From Planctomycetota bacterium (lineage in GTDB: Bacteria > Planctomycetota > UBA1135 > UBA2386), in assembly GCA_025459175.1 (NCBI GenBank), contig JALORC010000005.1:1-64000 (forward strand): a stretch of DNA of 64,000 nt, in the 5' to 3' direction. Position 1 is the stretch's first letter, and each line of letters begins with the position of its first letter. Shown piece by piece: positions 9,301 to 15,914 of this stretch. The position numbers and the translations under genes were made by a program. The notes beneath the pieces were generated by a model, which saw nothing but the letters and a program-made list of their open reading frames with translations, ran no database searches and was not told the DNA's origin.

Positions 9301-12300
9301 ATGCGGGAGCACATCGAGGACGAGTTCAAGGCCCCGACGCGACCCGACGCACCGAACCTGTTCGTCTGCACACCGACCCTCGAAATGGGCGTCGACATCG
9401 GCGACCTGTCGGCCACGGTGCTGTGCTCGGTGCCGCCGACCACGGCGAGCTACCTGCAGCGCATCGGCCGCGCCGGCCGCAAGACCGGCAATGCGCTGTG
9501 CCTGACCATGGCGCTCGAACGTCCACACGACCTGTACTTCCAGGCCGACCCACTGCAGATGATGCGGGGCCGGGTGCTGCCGCCGGGGTGCTTCCTCGAC
9601 GCGCCGGAAATGCTGAAGCGGCAGATCGTGGCCTTCGCCATGGATGCCTGGGCGAGGCAGGAGACCGAGCTGCCCCAGATCCCCCGCAAGGCCTCGCTGC
9701 TGCTGTCCCCGGACGGCGCCGCGAAGTTCCCGGGCCGGTTCCTCGCCTTCTACCGGCAGAACGAAGGGGCCCTGGTCGAACAGTTCCTCGGCGTGTTCGG
9801 GCGCGAGGTCAGCGCCGACAACCAGGTGCGGCTGCGCGAGTTCGCTGGCAGCCGCAACGTCGACGACATCGTGCGCGGTGCGTTCGACCGGGTGCAGGAG
9901 GAGAAGGCGGAGCACCAGCTGCAGCTGCGGCGCATCAAGGATCGGCTCACGCGGATCGAACAGGATCCCGAGCAATTCGACGATCCCGAGGCGGAGAAGC
10001 GCCAGCTCGAGGACAGCGAGCGCATGGTCGGCCGACTGATCCGCGAACTCGGTGACAAGTACCCGCTCAACGTGCTCACCGATGCCGGTGTGCTGCCGAA
10101 CTACGCGTTCCCGGAGCCCGGCGTGCACTTCCGGGCGGTGCTGCAGGGCGATGGCAAGGACGAGGACGGCAAACGCCAGTACACCGCCCACGAGTACATG
10201 CGGCCGTCGTCGGCGGCGATCCACGAGTTCGCCCCGGGCAACACGTTCTACGCCGAGGGCCACAAACTGGTGATCAAGGAGCTCGACCTCGGCACCCGCG
10301 CCAACAAGCTCTACGCACCCTGGCGACTGTGCGCCGCCTGCCACCACGCCGAGATCATCATCGACGGGGCCCCCATCGCCACGGCGTGCCCACGCTGCAA
10401 CGACCCCCGCTGGCAGGACGCCGGCCAGCGCCGCCTGCTGCTGAAGTTCCAGCGCGTACGGACGCTGGAGACCGAACTGGCCGCCGCGAGCAGCGACGAG
10501 AGCGACGAGCGGGAGCAGGCCCACTACCAGGTCGAGGATCTCATCGATGTGAGCCGGGAACATGTGCACGGCCACGCCAAGGTGATCCAGAGCCTGCCGT
10601 TCGGCATCGAACTGCTGAAGCGGCTGCCGCTGCGCGAGATAAACTTCGGCAACCTTGCCGGCGGCGGCAGTGGCACCGCGGGACTCGAGGTCGCCGGGCG
10701 ACGCATCGTGCAGGATGGTTTCGTGGCCTGCGTCGACTGCGGGCGCGTGCGCGAACCGGAGCGGACCGAGGTCGAGCACACGCCCTGGTGCCTCGGCAAA
10801 CGCTCGGGTCGACGCGCCGGTGCCTCGACCGAGAGCTTGGAAACGGTGTTCCTGTTCCGTGAGATCGAGTCCGAGGCAATCCGGGTGTTGCTGCCGGTCG
10901 CCGAGATCGACCAGGAGCGCCGCCTGTGGTCGTTCCGCGCCGCCCTCGAACTCGGGTTCCGTCGTCGATTCTCGGGGGATCCAAGGCACCTGCAGATCCG
11001 CATCCACGACGAGCCCCTTGCCGGTGAGGGACGGCGTCGCTTCCTGGTGGTGTTCGACACCGTGCCAGGAGGCACCGGGTACCTGTCCGAGCTGTGGCAT
11101 GGCGACCACTTCCGCGATGTGCTCGAACTCGCACTGCGCGCCCTCGAAGACTGCGTGTGCCAGCGACGAACTCCGCCGGGCGATGGCTGCTACCAGTGCC
11201 TCTACGCCTACCAGCAGCAGCGGCACCTCGACCAGCTCAGCAATCGCGAGGCGAGGGAGATGCTGCAGGGGATCCTGAAGGCCTGGCCAGAAATCAAGGC
11301 TGAGCACAGCCTGTCCGATGTGCGGCTCGACACCCGCCTGGAGAGCGAGCTGGAGAGATTCTTCGTGCGCGAGCTGAAGGCCCGAGCCGAGCACGAGAAC
11401 TGGCCATGGACCGAGGGCGTTCGCGGCGGCGAACTCTTCTGGACGATTCAGGTGAATGGCAAAGGCTGGGAGATCCACCCCCAACAGAACCTCGGCCTGC
11501 GCCACGGAGTCACGGTCGGCTGCAGTCCCGACTTCTTGTTCAAGCCCGCGAGTGGGGATCCGTCGATCCTCCCCGTCGCCGTGTTCTGCGACGGCTTCGA
11601 GTACCACGCCCTGCCGGCGGCACTCGAGGGTCGCATCGGGGACGACGTCAACAAGCGTGGTGCGGTGCTCGCGTCCGGCAGCTACATCTTCTGGTCGGTG
11701 ACCTGGAAGGACGTCGCCGAGTTCCGCGATCGGGAAGCGCGCTCCTCGGCACCCGTGCTGTTCCGGGACCTCGATGGCAAGCGGCTCGGGGCCACCTGGC
11801 AGAAGCTGGGTGTGTCCCTGCCTCGCGACCTCGGCGAACGCCCGGCCATGTCGATGTTGGTCGACTACCTCGGCCGGCCAGATCGGACCGGGTGGCAACT
11901 TGCTGCCGAAGCTTGCGTCATCGCTTGGCTCGCATCGGCACGCTGCCTCGCGCCAACGTCCGTCGCCGAGCTGCGCCGCCAACTGCTGGAGTCGCACCAA
12001 CGGTTCCAGGCATCCCCCGACCACGTCGAAACCGGCGGGACGCAGCTCGCCCGCTGGCATGCGGCGTCCTGGCTCGCCGTGCTCGGCCACTGCGAGACGG
12101 CGGCCATCGTGCGCGGCGACTTCCATGCTGCTCGGCTCACCCTGCGCCTGTTCGACGAAGCGGACGCGCGGAGCGCGGAGGACTTCGAGCCGTCCTGGCG
12201 AGCGTTCTTGCAGGCCTGGAACTTATTGCAGTTCCACCCAGGGTGTCGGGTGCTCACCTCCGAGACTCTCGAGCAGGCCGTGGACCAGACCGCCGTCCCA

Positions 12301-12612
12301 GCGGTCCCGATGCAGCTAGAGTTGCGTGCCGCCGAGGGGCCGCCAGCGGATAGCGACTTCGAGCTCATCTTGGACCCAGAAGCCCGGGATATCGCCCGAC
12401 GACTGGTCGCACGCGGCATCGCAGCTCCCGTCCCAGGGTTCGAACTGATGCAGGGTGATGCCGTGCAAGGCATGGCCGAAATGGCCTGGCCTCACGTACG
12501 CCTTGCCGTGCTGGTCGGCACGCAGGAGCAGGACCGCGGCGCCTTCGAGGCGGCCGGCTGGAGGATCGCACCGTGCAACTTCGACGCCTTGCTGGAGGCG
12601 CTCGCCCCATGA
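6349..12612 (+). CDS. Very large DEAD/DEAH-box helicase with DUF1998 C-terminal region (DruE/DrmA-DrmB-like)
   Basis: The protein has 2087 residues. Motif I is TGTGSGKT at residues 100-107, the DEAH-type motif II is DELH at 229-232, and motif III is GTSAT near 264. The second RecA domain has TLEMGVDIG near 1010 and motif VI QRIGRAGR near 1037. About 700 residues are inserted between the two RecA halves; these include a YCRSCG zinc-type motif near 474 and KLLAFTDSVQDASHR. Downstream are more Cys pairs (CAACH, CPRC, CVDCG) and the DUF1998 end GCYQCLYAYQQQ. The tail has VFCDGFEYH followed by a KR pair and WSVTWKD, resembling a PD-(D/E)XK/Vsr-like nuclease fold found at the end of such helicases. 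Size and order fit Druantia DruE or a DrmA-DrmB fusion. It ends in a 4-bp overlap with the next gene. Confidence 0.85.
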   Translation: MIPTIVARQTRETVLDYLSTTFALADDRFADALFTFLDSADGLFRGPYLDVRLPFRKADQHTTVPLEIAPAFTPYRHQLRAFERLTTRSGHSPQPTLVTTGTGSGKTECFLYPVLDHCYQRRGTRGIKAILLYPMNALASDQARRLAQTIWDDPRLKGQVTAGLFIGGEGQHGAASRDHLVDQRAVLRRSPPDILLTNYRMLDFLLMRPDDRGLWEHNGPETLRYLVLDELHTYDGAQGSDVACLIRRLRARLDAPKGAICPVGTSATIGGVDQEASIQALVEFASKVFGAEFVPECVVTEDRCEMVEVLGSDVADYQLPAPSPELDGKLSTSLEEWVHKQVRLWLPDLPEPSPQAVGSALRRHGFLRQILRALDKRLRSFPELDAWLEVHEDGWRACAPAHRAHLLDSFLGLVSYARTAVERDGKPHLEPFLTVQVQLWLRELRHLVQRVSGELQFAWASDRIPAEGRWLPIAYCRSCGTAGWASYQRESENLLQTDLSDIGRAWLHAERTCRFVARGHGTIDELFVESLQIDRMALHAHAPDTPAPDGCIPVRIGRDCSDQQKSRFLSRCPDCAADGASGLSLLGSRAPSLLSVAISHLFQSGYNLDKKLLAFTDSVQDASHRAAFFGARTYRFNLRTAIQGVLEQAAGDLPLVGFPDRLLGWLQQQQGSPAKAVATLWPADLRDLGEYAEFVESGGRVTDELLFVLEQRLSWEVAMEYGHTARVGRTLERTLCSTAVLDFDRLEKVAAILALELAEGDLLERPAVASPEQVRHFLAGMLLRLRVQGGISHPLLERYAEKQGEWFLLTRKKQPLLSPFGSHSRLPRFLSEAPPEGRSVFPSIAAAADKRTWHRDWATRSLGLDSKDRGIRELYRRALQRLVEHGVLQAHGNTVGTRAYGLRRDQLTLTRQVAALGCTHCQDEEIVPAHQADQWLGKACLRYRCRGQLRLAAERRESYYGRRYRSGMVERIFAQEHTGLLAREMREHIEDEFKAPTRPDAPNLFVCTPTLEMGVDIGDLSATVLCSVPPTTASYLQRIGRAGRKTGNALCLTMALERPHDLYFQADPLQMMRGRVLPPGCFLDAPEMLKRQIVAFAMDAWARQETELPQIPRKASLLLSPDGAAKFPGRFLAFYRQNEGALVEQFLGVFGREVSADNQVRLREFAGSRNVDDIVRGAFDRVQEEKAEHQLQLRRIKDRLTRIEQDPEQFDDPEAEKRQLEDSERMVGRLIRELGDKYPLNVLTDAGVLPNYAFPEPGVHFRAVLQGDGKDEDGKRQYTAHEYMRPSSAAIHEFAPGNTFYAEGHKLVIKELDLGTRANKLYAPWRLCAACHHAEIIIDGAPIATACPRCNDPRWQDAGQRRLLLKFQRVRTLETELAAASSDESDEREQAHYQVEDLIDVSREHVHGHAKVIQSLPFGIELLKRLPLREINFGNLAGGGSGTAGLEVAGRRIVQDGFVACVDCGRVREPERTEVEHTPWCLGKRSGRRAGASTESLETVFLFREIESEAIRVLLPVAEIDQERRLWSFRAALELGFRRRFSGDPRHLQIRIHDEPLAGEGRRRFLVVFDTVPGGTGYLSELWHGDHFRDVLELALRALEDCVCQRRTPPGDGCYQCLYAYQQQRHLDQLSNREAREMLQGILKAWPEIKAEHSLSDVRLDTRLESELERFFVRELKARAEHENWPWTEGVRGGELFWTIQVNGKGWEIHPQQNLGLRHGVTVGCSPDFLFKPASGDPSILPVAVFCDGFEYHALPAALEGRIGDDVNKRGAVLASGSYIFWSVTWKDVAEFRDREARSSAPVLFRDLDGKRLGATWQKLGVSLPRDLGERPAMSMLVDYLGRPDRTGWQLAAEACVIAWLASARCLAPTSVAELRRQLLESHQRFQASPDHVETGGTQLARWHAASWLAVLGHCETAAIVRGDFHAARLTLRLFDEADARSAEDFEPSWRAFLQAWNLLQFHPGCRVLTSETLEQAVDQTAVPAVPMQLELRAAEGPPADSDFELILDPEARDIARRLVARGIAAPVPGFELMQGDAVQGMAEMAWPHVRLAVLVGTQEQDRGAFEAAGWRIAPCNFDALLEALAP

Positions 12613-14762
12613 CCCTGAAGCCACGCGTCGCCCTGTCCCGCGAGTTCCTCACCGCCTACTCACGACTGCCCGTCGGCATCCAGAAGAAGGTCCGCGAGTT
12701 CACCGAGAAGTTCCAACAGGACCCGACCAACCCAGGCATCCACTTCGAGCGCATCCAGGCCGCCGACGACAAGGTGCGCAGTGTGCGCATCGACCAGGCG
12801 TATCGCGCGATCGTGGTGCATCCCCCACGCGGCGATGTCTACCTGTGTGTCTGGGTCGACCACCACGACGAGGCGTACCGCTGGGTCCGCAACAAGCGCT
12901 TCGAGGTCAACCCGGCCTCCGGCGTCTTCCAGCTGTTCGAGGTCGAGACGGCTCCCTCGAAGCCGCCCGATCCAGTTGCTCCGCCCCGAGAGGAGCGACG
13001 GCCACGGGCCGTGTCACGCGATACTCGCACGGGCCTGTTCGCCGCACACGACGACGAGGCACTGCTGCTCGCCGGCGTGCCGCTGCCCTTGCTGCCCTCG
13101 GTGCGCTGCCTCGCGAACGACGCGGACCTCGACTCGCTCCGACCCCATCTTCCGGAGGATGCCGCCGAAGTGCTCTACGGCCTCGCGATGGGCATGGGCC
13201 TCGAGGAGGCACTGACCGAGGTCGAGCGAGCGGCAACCCGCAAGCCGAAGGTCGATGTCGAGGACTTTGCAGCGGCCCTTGCCGAACCGGCGAGTCAGCG
13301 TCAGTTCCTGGTCGTACAGGGCGATCGCGATCTCACGGCGGTGCTGAACCAGCCACTCGCCCAGTGGCGCGTGTTCTTGCACCCGACGCAGCAGCGACTC
13401 GCCACGATGCAGGCCAACGGGCCGGTGCGGGTCCTCGGCGGTGCCGGCACCGGCAAGACGGTCGTGCTGATGCATCGAGCGCGTCATCTGGCGAGCAAGC
13501 TCCAGGAAGGCGAGAAGCTGCTCGTCACCACCTTCACGCGCAACCTCGCGGCCGACCTGCTGGACAACCTGCGGACCTTGTGCGGCGAGGGCAGCAATGA
13601 GCTGCGTCGTATCGAGGTGACGAACCTGCACGCGTGGGCGATGCAGTTCCTGACGCGCAATCAGGTCCGCTACACACCACTCACGGAGGCGCGAGAGCGG
13701 CAAGAACGCATGGACCTCGCCATCGATGAGATCGGCGAGAGCTCGCTGCCGAGGACGTTCTTCCTCGAGGAGTGGGATCGGATCGTGCTGGCCCAGGAGA
13801 TCCTCGACCGGGACTCGTATCTGACAGCCCGACGCACCGGGCGTGGCGTCCGGCTCGACCGCCGCCAACGAGCCCTGGCCTGGGACGTCTTCGCCCGCTA
13901 CCGGCAGAGTCTCGAACGCGACCGGCGGCTCGAGTGGCAGGATGTGGTCCGCGAGGCGCGCCTGCTCCTCGAGAAGAAGGTCGGCAAGCCACCCTTCCAA
14001 GCCGTCTGTGCCGATGAGGCCCAGGATTTCACCGCCAGCGAGCTGCGCCTGCTGCGTGCGCTGGCCCCGCGCGGGCCCGACGACCTGTTCCTGGTCGGCG
14101 ACGGGCACCAGCGCATCTATGGACAGCCGGTCGTCATGTCCCAGTGCGGCATCGACGTGCGCGGCCGGTCGCGAAAGCTGAAGCTCAACTATCGCACCAC
14201 GGACCACATCGCACGTCGCGGCATCGCGATCCTGCACGGCGTGCCCATCGACGACCTCGACGGCGGGAGCGACACCTTGCGCGGCTACACGTCGTTGCGC
14301 ACCGGCATCGAGCCGGAGATCACGATCTTCGGCAAGGAATCCCAGGAAGCGGAGTTCGTGGTGCAGAAGCTCCGGAGCTGGATCGCCGCGGGAACGCTGC
14401 CGGAGAACATCTGTGTCGCCACGCGGATCGGTCAGCCTCTGAAGTCGCGCTACCAGCCGATCCTGTCGCAGCACGGCATCGCGTCCGTGATCCTCGAGGG
14501 AGACAAGGAGGCGGCTGGCCCCGGCGTTCGCCTCGCCACCATGCACCGCATGAAGGGACTCGAGTTCCAGAACGTGCTGCTCGCGAACGTCAGCGAGGGG
14601 GTCGTGCCGCTCGCCGCCGCCCTGGCCAGCGATGATCCGACCGCGCGCAGTGCAGCCTTGCAGCAGGAGAGGTGCCTTCTCTACGTTGCGTGTACGCGCG
14701 CGAGGGACGAACTGGCCATCTGCGGCTACGGTCGTCCGAGTCCGTTCTTGTCGCGCGAGTGA
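12609..14762 (+). CDS. RelE/ParE-like toxin domain fused to UvrD/Rep superfamily helicase
   Basis: The protein has 717 residues, starting at the ATG that overlaps the previous stop (ATGA). Residues 1-100 carry a RelE/ParE-type fold signature: SREFLTAYSRLP, then KVRSVRIDQAYRAIVVHP, then CVWVDHHDEAYRWVRNK. After a linker with an acidic DDEALLLAGVPLPLLP segment comes a complete SF1 helicase. Motif I GGAGTGKT is near 276, motif Ia TFTRNLA near 303, motif II DEAQD near 468, motif IV NYRTTDHI, motif V MHRMKGLEF and motif VI YVACTRARDEL. No RecB-type nuclease domain follows. The gene is probably translated with the large DUF1998 helicase and may work with it on foreign DNA. Whether the RelE-like part cleaves RNA or only binds nucleic acid or protein is unknown. 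It is convergent with the next gene. Confidence 0.88.
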   Translation: MTLKPRVALSREFLTAYSRLPVGIQKKVREFTEKFQQDPTNPGIHFERIQAADDKVRSVRIDQAYRAIVVHPPRGDVYLCVWVDHHDEAYRWVRNKRFEVNPASGVFQLFEVETAPSKPPDPVAPPREERRPRAVSRDTRTGLFAAHDDEALLLAGVPLPLLPSVRCLANDADLDSLRPHLPEDAAEVLYGLAMGMGLEEALTEVERAATRKPKVDVEDFAAALAEPASQRQFLVVQGDRDLTAVLNQPLAQWRVFLHPTQQRLATMQANGPVRVLGGAGTGKTVVLMHRARHLASKLQEGEKLLVTTFTRNLAADLLDNLRTLCGEGSNELRRIEVTNLHAWAMQFLTRNQVRYTPLTEARERQERMDLAIDEIGESSLPRTFFLEEWDRIVLAQEILDRDSYLTARRTGRGVRLDRRQRALAWDVFARYRQSLERDRRLEWQDVVREARLLLEKKVGKPPFQAVCADEAQDFTASELRLLRALAPRGPDDLFLVGDGHQRIYGQPVVMSQCGIDVRGRSRKLKLNYRTTDHIARRGIAILHGVPIDDLDGGSDTLRGYTSLRTGIEPEITIFGKESQEAEFVVQKLRSWIAAGTLPENICVATRIGQPLKSRYQPILSQHGIASVILEGDKEAAGPGVRLATMHRMKGLEFQNVLLANVSEGVVPLAAALASDDPTARSAALQQERCLLYVACTRARDELAICGYGRPSPFLSRE

Positions 14763-14803
14763 CCCGAACAGCAGCAGCGATCGAGGAGCTGCCCCACCTC
14801 GCG

Positions 14804-15904
14804 CTACGGCTTGACCACCGGCAACTTCGGGTCCGGCAGCCACGCGGCGCGCGGCGCCACCATGATCCCGTCCAGCGTCTCGTCCTGGAACCCGACCACC
14901 GTCGGCCAGCGCATGCCGGGCAGCACCTGCAGATCGAAGATCTCGGTGCACCCCGCCTCGAACCACAGGAACGCGATCACCTGCCCCGAGCGCAGGTCGA
15001 CGGCGGCGACGCCGCACTTGCGCTGCTCCTCGCCGTGCGACGCGGCGATCGGCAGACCACCGAACAGATCCTTCTCGCGGATCTTCGACAGCCCGACGAA
15101 CGCGATCCGGCCGGCGAACGCGAGCCCGCGCGCGTAGCCCGGCAGTGCCGCGACCGTGGTGCGCCGGCCGCTGCGTTCGTCGATGGTGCACAGGAGCCCG
15201 CGGCCCGAGTCGAGCACGAACAGTTGGCGATCGTGGACGCGCGGCGAGTGTGGCATGCACAGCCCGCGGGTCACCACTTCGCCGCTGTCGACGTCGAGAA
15301 CGACGCCACCGTCGGTCTTGTGCTCGCGCCAGCCCTGGGCGGTGTTGGTCTCCCCCATCGCCGTCACGTAGGCGACCTTGCCGTCCTCGACCGCGAGCCC
15401 GTTGAGGTGGCAGCGGTCCTCGCCGGCGAGCCGGTCGATGAACCTCGGCTTCCACTGCGGCACGAACGTGAAGCGCTCGTCGTCGAGCGTGCACAGACAC
15501 GAGAACGCCGTGTTGACGATCCACGTGCGGCCGCCGACCAGCGCGAGCTCGTGGCCCTGGATGTCGCCGGTGACGTGCGCGGCGCGCGGCACGAAGCAGG
15601 CGTCGTGCCGGCCCACGGGCTCGAGCTGCGGCGCGATCTCGGGCGCCGCACGCAGCGTCCAGACCATGCGCCGCGTGCCGACCACCAGCCGTTCGCGATC
15701 CGAGGCGAGGGCGAGCCCCATCGGCTTCTCGAACGAGCGCAGCAGCGTCGACAGCGCCCCACTCGCCGAGCGCACCAGCATCAGCTTGCCGGCCTGGTAC
15801 GTGGTGACGGCGAGCGAGCTGCCGAGCTGTTCGAGCAGGGCCGGGAAGTTCGCCGAGTGCAGGTAGCGGAACGGCGACGGCTCGGACGGTTCGGTGATGG
15901 TCAT
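14804..15904 (-). CDS. TIGR03032-family protein (DUF4915-like beta-propeller)
   Basis: The protein has 366 residues without an obvious signal peptide. It begins FRYLHSANFPALLEQLGSSLAVTTYQAGKLMLVR, a typical opening of this family, and retains the family blocks RRMVWTL, HDACFVPRAAHVTGDIQGHEL, FVPQWKPRFI, CHLNGLAVEDGKVAYVTAMGETN, GLCMPHSPR and AGCTEIFDLQVLPGMRWP. The family is a conserved protein of unknown function, predicted to form a beta-propeller, common in planctomycetes, cyanobacteria and some proteobacteria. The ATG is 10 bp downstream of the stop of the VCBS repeat gene on the same strand, so the two may be co-transcribed. The function is not known and I do not propose one. Confidence 0.9.
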   Translation of the reverse strand: MTITEPSEPSPFRYLHSANFPALLEQLGSSLAVTTYQAGKLMLVRSASGALSTLLRSFEKPMGLALASDRERLVVGTRRMVWTLRAAPEIAPQLEPVGRHDACFVPRAAHVTGDIQGHELALVGGRTWIVNTAFSCLCTLDDERFTFVPQWKPRFIDRLAGEDRCHLNGLAVEDGKVAYVTAMGETNTAQGWREHKTDGGVVLDVDSGEVVTRGLCMPHSPRVHDRQLFVLDSGRGLLCTIDERSGRRTTVAALPGYARGLAFAGRIAFVGLSKIREKDLFGGLPIAASHGEEQRKCGVAAVDLRSGQVIAFLWFEAGCTEIFDLQVLPGMRWPTVVGFQDETLDGIMVAPRAAWLPDPKLPVVKP

Positions 15905-15914
15905 TGCAGAGGGG

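Noticed and set aside
5284-12126. A 2280-codon minus-strand open frame across the helicase and ATPase region
   Set aside because: It is the reverse-strand shadow of the plus-strand genes in GC-rich DNA; its composition (long His/Glu/Arg/Leu mixes) matches no family, while the plus-strand frame shows intact helicase motifs.
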